This document shows positions 54,700 through 61,034 of a stretch of DNA of 61,034 bases, piece after piece. A program made the translations under genes and the position numbers. The stretch covers positions 1-61,034 of the forward strand of contig JAJFKO010000036.1 of assembly GCA_021773175.1 (NCBI GenBank). Direction: 5' to 3'. Below the pieces are notes generated by a model. That model saw only the letters and a list, made by a program, of their open reading frames with translations, was not told the origin of the DNA and did no database searches. This stretch comes from Gammaproteobacteria bacterium (lineage in GTDB: Bacteria; Pseudomonadota; Gammaproteobacteria; JAJFKO01). Numbering within the stretch: the stretch's first letter is position 1; each line of letters begins with the position of its first letter.

Positions 54700-54987
54700 C
54701 TAGGCTTTATCGTTTGTTTTATCTAATTCATCATAAAGACTTTGAATAAAGTCTAGAGGTGATACTTGCGTGGAAAAGTCAACTTCGACCTCAGCAACAA
54801 ATTCTTTCTTAGCAACTGAACTTACAGATAAAATATAAATAGAATCTGCTTGGTTTACTTTCTTCACTCTGTGTAGCTGGCTATTTAATAATTGTAATGC
54901 AGTATCTTCACGATAAAATTGTAGTAAATGGGGTGACGTTTCAGCGCGTTGAATTTTAATATGAAAATGTGACTTTCCTTGTAACAT
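54700..54987 (-). CDS. Orphan small protein, 95 residues
   Basis: ATG at 54987 with a strong AGGAGC eight bases upstream, so I believe it is expressed. The sequence alternates strands and one helix (SHFHIKIQRAET, SIYILSVSSVAKKEFVAEVEVDFST, PLDFIQSLYDELDK), as in a small single-domain alpha-beta protein. No membrane or export signal and no recognised family. Upstream on the same strand is decayed coding sequence; downstream is the 164-residue orphan. Confidence 0.6.
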   Translation of the reverse strand: MLQGKSHFHIKIQRAETSPHLLQFYREDTALQLLNSQLHRVKKVNQADSIYILSVSSVAKKEFVAEVEVDFSTQVSPLDFIQSLYDELDKTNDKA

Positions 54988-54996
54988 GTTATTAAG

Positions 54997-55268
54997 CTCC
55001 TAAGGTTAAAAATGTTTTGCTCTATAGACAGTCCCGCTTAGCATTGCGGTATCTATAACTGCTCTAGAGCTGTTGCTTGTTCCGAGCCAAAGGCAACTGC
55101 GACAATTCCAGGAAATTGTTTGTAGGCAGTTAACATAAAGTGGTTGAATATTGATATTCTCAGCGTGTTTTGCCAACCATTCACGCATTCAAGATGTTGA
55201 TTATAAGAATTTTTTTGCAAAATACTCCAAGCCCGATAGGTTTGTGCAGTAACCACAGTGCGTACCAT
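54997..55268 (-). pseudogene. Decayed coding sequence with the YRAWSILQK motif
   Basis: Three short overlapping minus-strand frames each hold protein-like pieces: QTYRAWSILQKNSY (frame from 55268), REWLAKHAENINIQPLY (frame from 55188) and AYKQFPGIVAVAFGSEQATALEQL (first frame again). This is what a frameshifted gene looks like. The YRAWSILQK piece recurs at 59539-59673 and its end again at 61014-61034, showing it belongs to a repeated sequence of the region. The remaining part of the 54988-55353 gap holds only the hairpin at 55279. Confidence 0.5.
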
Positions 55269-55278
55269 GGAATGGGTA

Positions 55279-55319
55279 GATATATAGTCCTGGAAAACCT
55301 TATTTTCAGGCTATATATC
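55279..55319 (-). terminator. Stem-loop downstream of the PhnA-domain gene
   Basis: GATATATAG-CCTG and CAGG-CTATATATC pair with one bulge, loop about 13 nt rich in A and T. It lies 35 bp after the stop of the minus-strand gene at 55354, so it is a plausible terminator. Confidence 0.5.
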
Positions 55320-55353
55320 GCCTGTATTTCGAAGTGTGAGCGGTATAGATGCC

Positions 55354-55929
55354 TTAATTAGATTTCTTCAAATAACATGTTAGCAATACAATGCGTGTAC
55401 CATTTACTCGACCTTCAATTTGTTCTGGATTCGACGTTAATGAAATATTGCGAACAGCCGTGCCACGCTTTGCTGTAAACCCAGTACCTTTAACGGCTAA
55501 GTCTTTATTAATAGTAACCGTATCACCTTTCTGTAACTCAACACCGTTACAATCTAAAGTTGGAGTATTATCAAGAAGGGTTGTATCTATTTGAGTTTTC
55601 GCTAATGCTAATGTGGCTTCATCTAAGTAAAGCATATCTAGCAAATCTTGAGCCCAAGTTTCTGACGATAGTTTTGTTAACATACGCCACGCGATGACTT
55701 GCATAGCGGGAGTCTGACTCCACATAGAATCTGATAAACAGCGCCAGTGATTATTATTTAGCGCCGTTGTATTTGTAAGTTGCTCTTGGCAGGTTGCACA
55801 GACAATGGCTTTCCCTGCTAACTCATCTGCCTCTATCTCAAATGCGTCATAAATTATAAGTCCATCGGGTGATTTGCATATTTCACATTGTGCATTACTG
55901 CGTTGCATTAATGTTTCTTTGGTACTCAT
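55354..55929 (-). CDS. PhnA-domain zinc-ribbon protein
   Basis: A 191-residue protein with an N-terminal zinc ribbon (CEIC at about 15-18 and CATC at about 44-47), a helical middle (MQVIAWRMLTKLSSETWAQDLLDMLYLDE) and a C-terminal PhnA domain, an SH3-like barrel with DCNGVELQKGDTVTINKDLAVKGTGFTAKRGTAVRNI. E. coli PhnA was named for its position near phosphonate genes, but the domain's biochemical role is not established, and no phosphonate genes are here. It lies 45 bp downstream of the SulP transporter gene on the same strand and probably shares its promoter. Confidence 0.85.
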   Translation of the reverse strand: MSTKETLMQRSNAQCEICKSPDGLIIYDAFEIEADELAGKAIVCATCQEQLTNTTALNNNHWRCLSDSMWSQTPAMQVIAWRMLTKLSSETWAQDLLDMLYLDEATLALAKTQIDTTLLDNTPTLDCNGVELQKGDTVTINKDLAVKGTGFTAKRGTAVRNISLTSNPEQIEGRVNGTRIVLLTCYLKKSN

Positions 55930-55974
55930 TTAAGCCTCTATTAATTAAACATCAAACAGATGTTATTTCTGTGG

Positions 55975-57522
55975 TTATGCTAATTTATTTGTAGCGACAT
56001 GATAATCTGGATCTTCCAAAATATTTGCTTCGACCATATCACCTGCTTTTCCGAGCAGCAACTTACATTCAGGGCTGAGGTGACGCAGATGTAAATTTTT
56101 ATTTAATGCAGAATAATGTTCAGTAATAAATTGAATAGCATCGATGGCAGAATGGTCTGCTACACGAGAATACTTAAAGTCAATAATCACTTCTTGTGGA
56201 TCATTCTCTATATCAAATAACTCTTTAAACTGAGCGACGGATGCAAAAAATAGCGGACCTTGTAACACATACTCTTTAGCGCCATTAGCATCGACATTTT
56301 TATCTGTATGAATATTCTTAGCTGTTTGCCAGGCGAAGACTAATGCTGCAATAACAACACCAACAACAACGGCAATAGCTAAATCGGTAAACACTGTTAC
56401 GACAGTAACAACAACAATAACAAAGGCATCATGCAAAGGGATTTTATGAATAAACTTAAACGTTGCCCATTCAAAGGTTTTAATGACCACCACAAACATC
56501 ACACCGACAAGTGCCGCCAAAGGAATAAATTTTATCACAGGCCACAGCACTATAATAAACAAAAAAAGTGCTATGCCAGCAACAATACCAGATAACCTAC
56601 CACGACCACCAGAGTTGATATTAATCATACTCTGACCGAGCATCGCACAACCTCCCATACCTTTGAAAAAACCACAGACGACATTAGCAATCCCTTGAGC
56701 AATACATTCTTTATTAGCTCGACCGCGAGTATTGGTGATTTCATCAATCAGTGATAATGTCATTAATGACTCAGATAAGCCGATGATGCTGAGTATTATT
56801 GCATACGGTACAATGACTTTAATCGTGTGAAAGTCTAGAGGCACATCTAACCAAGCAAATACGGGTAATCCTGCCGAAACATGTTGGCCATGCATCATGT
56901 CATCAACCACTCGAGCATTTAAATGAAAGATATGCACTAATGCTGTCACAGTGAGAATCGCCATTAGCGCTGCGGGTAGTTTTTTAGTGAAGCGAGGTAA
57001 AAATTGTGTAATAAGCATGGCAATAATAACCAAGCCTACCATTAAATATAACGCGCTACCGCTTAGCCAATATGCAGAACCACTGGTATAAACTTTAAAT
57101 TGCTGTAGCTGTGCTAGGAAAATAACAATGGCCAGACCGTTTACAAAACCGACCATGACAGATCTAGGCAGAATACGAATAAGTTTACCGAGCCTGAAAA
57201 CGCCGATTAAGATTTGTATAACGCCGGTTAAGACGATAGTCGCAAATAAATACTTAATACCATATAGGCTGACTAATGAAACGATAACGACGGCCATCGA
57301 ACCCGTTGCACCGGAAATCATGCCGGGTCTGCCACCAATTAATGCGGTAATCAAACACATGAAAAATGCAGAATATAACCCAATAAGTGGACTCACATGA
57401 GCAACGAGAGCAAATGCAATGGCTTCAGGGATAAGCGCTAATGCAACTGTCAGGCCTGAAAAAAAATCAACGCTCCATTTACCTTCTGTTGGTAATAAAA
57501 AAGTTTTTACGGTTTGTATCAT
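55975..57522 (-). CDS. SulP family inorganic anion transporter with STAS domain
   Basis: A 515-residue secondary transporter of the SLC26/SulP family. The N-terminal [31 protein letters not shown] is the family signature; about 14 membrane segments in the usual 7+7 repeat run to residue 400 ([25 protein letters not shown] is in the substrate region), followed by a STAS domain (about 420-510; [23 protein letters not shown]). Substrate may be sulfate, bicarbonate or a carboxylate; BicA-like bicarbonate carriers have this length, but I cannot decide. Preceded by a strong promoter and a ~200-nt leader. A PhnA-domain gene follows. Confidence 0.92.
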   Translation of the reverse strand: MIQTVKTFLLPTEGKWSVDFFSGLTVALALIPEAIAFALVAHVSPLIGLYSAFFMCLITALIGGRPGMISGATGSMAVVIVSLVSLYGIKYLFATIVLTGVIQILIGVFRLGKLIRILPRSVMVGFVNGLAIVIFLAQLQQFKVYTSGSAYWLSGSALYLMVGLVIIAMLITQFLPRFTKKLPAALMAILTVTALVHIFHLNARVVDDMMHGQHVSAGLPVFAWLDVPLDFHTIKVIVPYAIILSIIGLSESLMTLSLIDEITNTRGRANKECIAQGIANVVCGFFKGMGGCAMLGQSMININSGGRGRLSGIVAGIALFLFIIVLWPVIKFIPLAALVGVMFVVVIKTFEWATFKFIHKIPLHDAFVIVVVTVVTVFTDLAIAVVVGVVIAALVFAWQTAKNIHTDKNVDANGAKEYVLQGPLFFASVAQFKELFDIENDPQEVIIDFKYSRVADHSAIDAIQFITEHYSALNKNLHLRHLSPECKLLLGKAGDMVEANILEDPDYHVATNKLA

Positions 57523-57727
57523 TGCTATTCCAAAATAAAAACAAGAAAACTACTTCAATAGGAAATCATTAAGAAGTAATCTCGGCCCCTTAAGGGATTC
57601 AGTAAATAAATAGTGTTGATTGCCATGATAAGCTGAGTGGCTTCGAACTGCTCCATCTCCAGGAGAGAATATCCTTGGATATTGCAGGTGAAAGCTGTAA
57701 CTGCGACAAGTATATAACGACAAACTG
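57523..57727 (-). promoter_or_regulatory. Long 5' leader of the SulP gene, possible structured RNA
   Basis: The expected transcript starts near 57727 and runs about 200 nt before the start codon. It contains a perfect AATATCC-AA-GGATATT hairpin region, a GGAG/CTCC-rich stretch, the palindrome CCCTTAAGGG, and close to the start a TACTTC...GAAGTA stem followed by T-rich sequence that could act as an attenuator. No known riboswitch class is recognised. Confidence 0.4.
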
Positions 57728-57733
57728 CGCAAA

Positions 57734-57762
57734 AGTCTACCCAGGTGACGGCTTGATGTCAA
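57734..57762 (-). promoter_or_regulatory. Sigma-70 promoter of the SulP-PhnA unit
   Basis: On the minus strand TTGACA (57762-57757) and TAGACT (57739-57734) are separated by exactly 17 bp. Confidence 0.7.
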
Positions 57763-57861
57763 CGCTAATTAATATAGGGCTCCGTTATTTCTAATCTAGC
57801 AAAGAGATGAAAATAAAAAATCCACCCACAAAAGAACAAGAGCCAATGCAACATACACAAT

Positions 57862-58093
57862 AGTGTGCGCGAAGTATTTTCTGTATCGGGTAATAACACA
57901 TTAAATGCGCTTTAATTTGTGCATCCAAAGGTGCAATACATATCTACATATAATCTAGCAATATTTTGGCTGACTGGAATAACTTGTTTAATGGTTTGTT
58001 TGAGATTGCCAACATCATCAGGGGTGGCAACTCTATTGGCACTGATCATGGGTTTCTGAAATAAGCGTAGTTCTTGTTGGTGTTTTAAATTTT
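57862..58093 (-). pseudogene. Decayed partial copy of mrdA
   Basis: This gap sequence aligns in order with three parts of the intact mrdA: 57862-57970 with about 53458-53565 (shared GCGAAGTATTT, GCTTTAAT, ATACATAT, TACATATAA, TAGCAA), 57970-58050 with 53640-53750 (GGAATAA, TTTGTTTGAG, TCATC, GGGGTG, TATTGGC), and 58050-58093 with 53915-53965 (GATCATG, TTTCTGAAATAAGCG, TTCTTGTTGGTG). Stretches of about 75 and 160 bp are missing between them, and no frame is open. It is a relic of the N-terminal third of a PBP2 gene. Of the rest of the 57523-58372 gap, 57763-57861 shows nothing and 58094-58372 only the inverted repeat at 58234. Confidence 0.75.
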
Positions 58094-58233
58094 CAGCAGA
58101 AAGCGATTTTCTACCAATACAAACCTTGTTTTTTATTAAGTAAGAAACATATATCTCTATCTATAATTGTTAAATGTTCATTTTAACTTTATATCACTAT
58201 ACGTTACTTAAAATAAAAACCTCAAGGCCTGGC

Positions 58234-58253
58234 AAATGTTGACGCCAACATTT
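58234..58253. promoter_or_regulatory. Perfect 8-bp-arm inverted repeat upstream of the coiled-coil paralog
   Basis: AAATGTTG and CAACATTT are separated by ACGC, about 120 bp upstream of the ATG at 58373. Size and symmetry suit a dimeric repressor or activator site; it is not followed by a T tract. Confidence 0.4.
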
Positions 58254-58372
58254 CAAGATTAAAAAAACCTTTTCTTATAGGGGTTTAATTTTAACTTAAT
58301 ATTTCCCAGGTATGATTTCAAAAAAACCAACAGAGATTTTTATTTTTTACATTTTACTGAGGAATATGTTTT

Positions 58373-59494
58373 ATGCGGGAAATTTATAGAAATCTTCTAG
58401 ATGCCATTGCTGTTAATGTTAGTAATTTTATTTCATCACCTCATACTCAATCACTCGAAGGGCAAGGGGATTTTTATACGTTATTAGCTTTTACAGCAAA
58501 CATTGCACGTGACGTTGATACGTTAACTCAACAAGTCTGCAAAGACCTAAACGCGAAAAAGAAGATTGAAGATGTCGCTGATATAAGTGCATTATTAAGG
58601 GCGCAGCAAGAAAGATTTATGCAGCATGTAGAGAAAATGCTCGGTTCTACAGATTCAGATATTTCTGGTTCAATGAAGCTATTAATTGATAATTTTGTGG
58701 GTTTGGGTAATGGCATTATGTTATTTGTTAGTTTAGTAGACTCACTACGATATGCCAATGATAAAAGCGCAGTGCTTGCGGAATTACAACAACAAGCTGC
58801 AGATGTATCTCGTGCAAAAAAGGAAATTGACCGCTCAGGCCATGATTACACTAAGGGAGTGCCAAATATACAAATGGCTAGGCTAGCAATTCAAGGGGCA
58901 GAGGTGCCAATAGGAGGTGCTTCCAGTCAAGCATTAGTTACTACAGGTAAAGGAAGGCTTGTAACCCGATTCACTAGAGATAGGCAAGCTGTATTAGCAG
59001 CAAGCTCTGTAGCTAGTGTTGCTGAGGATGGTGGCTTTTTATCTCTACAAACGGCTAGCCTTAGAGAACTAGCACTTGTCAAACAAGGCGTAGACACTTT
59101 ATCCGAGGTGATAGAAGAATTTAAGGCTAAGGACAGAGGGGCTGGAGATTTATTGACAACTGTTATTGGCCAAGCTGGAGCAATTGCTGAGAAAACCTAT
59201 AAAACTATTACTACAGCGCTACTACAGAAAGCACATATCTCAAGACAGATTAGAGGGAATTTCACACAGTTAAAAACCTTACTGGAAACATTTAGGAACA
59301 AAGCTAAAGAAGCTATAAAAGCCGTACCAGAATCTGAGCGTCTTGCTAAGCAAGACTCACTGGTTGGTGCTCTACGTAAATTAGATAAGGTAATAAGATT
59401 ATGTGATCAGCTTATTAGTGCAGAGCAGCTCATGCTTACAACGGGTGGAGAGCCTGCTGCACCTGGACCACTAAAACAACTAATGAGAAAGTAA
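58373..59494 (+). CDS. Coiled-coil helical protein, paralog 1
   Basis: A 373-residue, almost entirely helical protein of unknown family. Head: MREIYRNLLDAIAVNVSNFISSPHT...FYTLLAFTANIARDVDTLT; a coiled stretch with QQERFMQHVEKML; a mildly hydrophobic segment SMKLLIDNFVGLGNGIMLFVSLVDSL (about 103-128); a linker containing RSGHDYTKG and a variable region; then EDGGFLSLQTASLREL, LLQKAHISRQI and a final GGEPAAPGPLKQLMRK. No signal peptide or catalytic motif. Ribosome binding site GAGG. Its paralog follows downstream in the same direction. The conserved blocks and variable centre suggest a structural or binding protein, possibly secreted to a host; unproven. Confidence 0.7.
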   Translation: MREIYRNLLDAIAVNVSNFISSPHTQSLEGQGDFYTLLAFTANIARDVDTLTQQVCKDLNAKKKIEDVADISALLRAQQERFMQHVEKMLGSTDSDISGSMKLLIDNFVGLGNGIMLFVSLVDSLRYANDKSAVLAELQQQAADVSRAKKEIDRSGHDYTKGVPNIQMARLAIQGAEVPIGGASSQALVTTGKGRLVTRFTRDRQAVLAASSVASVAEDGGFLSLQTASLRELALVKQGVDTLSEVIEEFKAKDRGAGDLLTTVIGQAGAIAEKTYKTITTALLQKAHISRQIRGNFTQLKTLLETFRNKAKEAIKAVPESERLAKQDSLVGALRKLDKVIRLCDQLISAEQLMLTTGGEPAAPGPLKQLMRK

Positions 59495-59538
59495 AAGCGT
59501 CTGTAAAAATATTTTTATAGATTAAGTGACGGAGTTTG

Positions 59539-59673
59539 TTAACGGTGATAAGGATGCTTCTGTAAAATACTCCAGGCTCGATAAATTTGTTCTGTAAAAA
59601 ATGGAATAGCATTACTGGCAGGTTGAGCAATAACGAGTGAAAACATAAAACCTGAAATTAAACGCTCTAGCAC
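59539..59673 (-). other. Micro-ORF with the YRAWSILQK motif
   Basis: On the minus strand a frame from GTG 59673 (44 residues) or ATG 59646 (35 residues, CAGG upstream) reads MFSLVIAQPASNAIPF then FTEQIYRAWSILQKHPYHR and stops at 59539. The same YRAWSILQK segment occurs in decayed form at 55203-55245, and the KHPYHR end recurs at 61014-61034 downstream of paralog 2. It may be a real tiny protein with a hydrophobic start or the tail of a lost gene. The rest of the 59495-59886 gap shows no gene. Confidence 0.35.
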
Positions 59674-59886
59674 GTTATTAATGTGGAGTAGTTTTTGAGA
59701 CTGGGCTGCTTAAAGAACAAAACAACATTTGTACAAAAAAAGTACTTGGCGGTAACAAACATTGATGTTATTATGCTCGAAATTAGACCGGCCCTGTAAG
59801 TGCATAGTTTTAGCTAGATATAGCTTCCATTCTATTTCAAAGCAATCACAAGTGGCCTCTATGTGATTGATTTATGGATTATATTT

Positions 59887-60966
59887 ATGCATGAGAAATA
59901 TGCCGCGATTTTAAAAAGTGTTGCAAGTAGTGTCCATATCTTTACTACATCACGCAAGACTCAATCATTAAAAAATCACAGTGATTTTGCTGTCTTATTA
60001 AATTTTACAGCAAATATTGCACTCTACATTGACCAATTAACCAAAATGATTTGTGACGATCTAAGGGCAGAAACAAGGATTGACGATATTGAGGGTATAA
60101 GTGCATCGCTAAAACGAGAGCAAGAAAAGTTTATGCAGCATGTACAGCACATGATTGAATCTGCAGGTTCAAATCCTTCTGGCTCGATAAAAGTGTTAGT
60201 TACTAGTTTTGTTAGTTTAGGTAATAACATAATGCATATCGTTGGTTTGTTAGCGTCACTTACCTATGAGAATGATAAAAGCAATTTGCTTCATGACTTA
60301 CACCAAAGAGCTGCAGAGGTAACTTCTGTGGTGGAGGAGATTAGGCGCTCAGGTCACGACTATGCTATGGGATTACCAGCTATACAAAGCACGAGTACAG
60401 TACAAGACGCAGCTGGTGCAAGGCCTGATGCAGTAACCATCTTTAACAGCAGTAGGGAAATTATATTAGCAGGCGGAACACGCGGTAATGTTGAAAAAGA
60501 CGGTGGTTTCTTAAGTTTAGCAACCGCTAGTCTTAGAGGGCTAATGTATGTCAACGGTGCCTTAGATAATTTATCCGACGTTTTAACAAGATTTAAGGCA
60601 AATAATGCTGAGGCTGGATACTTATTGGCAATAGTTGTTGGTCAAGCTAAAAATATTCGTATGCAAACGTATCAAGTCATTACTAGAGCACTACTGCAGA
60701 AAGCACATATTTCAGCACAAATTAGTGGTCATTTTGAAGAGCTAGATGCACTAATAAAAGATTTTAAAAAGAAAGCTATAGAAGCTATAAGAGCTGTGCC
60801 ACGAGTTGAGGCTGAAGTGCAGCACAAAGCACTAGATGCTGCGTTAGAGCAACTAGACGAATTAATTGCATTATGCCAACAGCTTAATGCAGAAGAAAAT
60901 CTACTGCTTACTGGTGGAAAAGATGCTGCACCAGGACCGCTAAGGAGACTAGTGGGAGCGAGATAG
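59887..60966 (+). CDS. Coiled-coil helical protein, paralog 2
   Basis: A 359-residue paralog of the preceding gene. I use the ATG at 59887 because MHEKYAAILKSVASSVH aligns with the paralog's MREIYRNLLDAIAVNVS; the in-frame GTG at 59863 adds eight residues. Shared blocks: LLNFTANIALYIDQLT, EQEKFMQHVQHMI, RRSGHDYAMG, KDGGFLSLATASLRGL, LLQKAHISAQISGHFEELD and the end GGKDAAPGPLRRLVG. The central variable region (about 165-195) differs most. The downstream flank also matches that of paralog 1 (AAAAATATTTTTATA...GTTAACGGTGATAAGGATGCTT), so gene and flank were duplicated together. Function unknown. Confidence 0.7.
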   Translation: MHEKYAAILKSVASSVHIFTTSRKTQSLKNHSDFAVLLNFTANIALYIDQLTKMICDDLRAETRIDDIEGISASLKREQEKFMQHVQHMIESAGSNPSGSIKVLVTSFVSLGNNIMHIVGLLASLTYENDKSNLLHDLHQRAAEVTSVVEEIRRSGHDYAMGLPAIQSTSTVQDAAGARPDAVTIFNSSREIILAGGTRGNVEKDGGFLSLATASLRGLMYVNGALDNLSDVLTRFKANNAEAGYLLAIVVGQAKNIRMQTYQVITRALLQKAHISAQISGHFEELDALIKDFKKKAIEAIRAVPRVEAEVQHKALDAALEQLDELIALCQQLNAEENLLLTGGKDAAPGPLRRLVGAR

Positions 60967-61013
60967 AAAAAGCGTATATAAAAATATTTTTATATACTAA
61001 GTAGCGGAGGTGG

Positions 61014-61034
61014 TTAACGGTGATAAGGATGCTT
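61014..61034 (-). repeat. Second copy of the micro-ORF 3' end at the window edge
   Basis: GTTAACGGTGATAAGGATGCTT here repeats 59538-59559 exactly and encodes KHPYHR-stop on the minus strand. It marks the start of the second copy of the duplicated flank, which continues outside the window. Confidence 0.6.

Noticed and set aside
57550-57762. 70-codon minus-strand frame upstream of the SulP gene
   Set aside because: Its start codon overlaps the promoter -35 to -10 region, so it could not be translated from that transcript; better read as leader RNA.

Overview
The window looks like chromosome of an AT-rich gammaproteobacterium. The core genes (dnaX, dapD/dapE, ampD-ampE, aceE-aceF-lpd, pdxH, the mrdA-rodA-mltB-rlpA-dacA-ybeD-lipB-lipA cell-wall/lipoate cluster, a 4.5S RNA and tRNA-Ser) are gammaproteobacterial in type. 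They are interspersed with large helical-repeat proteins, small paralogous membrane-hairpin and coiled-coil proteins, B12 and anion uptake genes, and a DedA-PAP2-LssY type protein. This mix suits a host-associated member of the Legionellales/Coxiella-like group; that placement is inference, since no rRNA or species marker is present.

Layout. 0-3.3 kb: 5' part of dnaX (minus strand) with an A9 slippage-type run, 4.5S RNA, a 160-bp palindromic element, an AAA/DUF4143 ATPase behind a long inverted repeat, tRNA-Ser(GGA). 3.4-9.4 kb: dapD-dapE and a small protein leftward; CPA2 antiporter, ampD, ampE and a BtuF-like protein rightward. 9.4-14.1 kb: a GT-C-like membrane protein, a DprE2-like SDR, a DprE1-like FAD enzyme and a UbiA-family phosphoribosyltransferase, which together look like a polyprenyl-phospho-arabinose donor module. 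14.3-20.5 kb: two ~1000-residue paralogous solenoid proteins. 20.5-27.6 kb: FUSC-type transporter and the pyruvate dehydrogenase operon. 27.7-36.4 kb: B12 adenosyltransferase and DUF71 ATPase, an orphan 420-aa protein with a GNAT enzyme, a REC-GGDEF diguanylate cyclase, a 690-aa effector-like protein, rimI, a tiny lipoprotein, pdxH. 36.4-39.4 kb: DedA-PAP2 protein and lipA.

39.4-46.3 kb is the most distinctive part. A ~6.9-kb block transcribed in the opposite direction sits between lipA and lipB. It holds a 175-bp MITE-like palindrome with a 7-bp target duplication, two related secreted proteins, four members of a recurring membrane-hairpin family (two preceded by the same 35-bp upstream element), and a 3'-truncated AAA/DUF4143 ATPase. 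From 46.3 to 54 kb the cell-wall cluster resumes (lipB, ybeD, dacA, rlpA, mltB, rodA, mrdA). 54-61 kb is a patchwork: two orphan small genes, decayed coding sequence, a PhnA-domain protein, a SulP transporter with a strong promoter and long leader, a decayed copy of the mrdA 5' region, and a duplicated unit carrying two coiled-coil paralogs plus a recurring micro-ORF.

How it fits together: peptidoglycan synthesis and recycling (mrdA, rodA, dacA, mltB, rlpA, ampD, dap genes), lipoylation (lipA/lipB) serving the pyruvate dehydrogenase complex (aceF has two lipoyl domains), cobalamin salvage (BtuF-like, PduO-type transferase, DUF71), and accessory paralogous families that look fast-evolving and are candidates for secreted or host-directed proteins.
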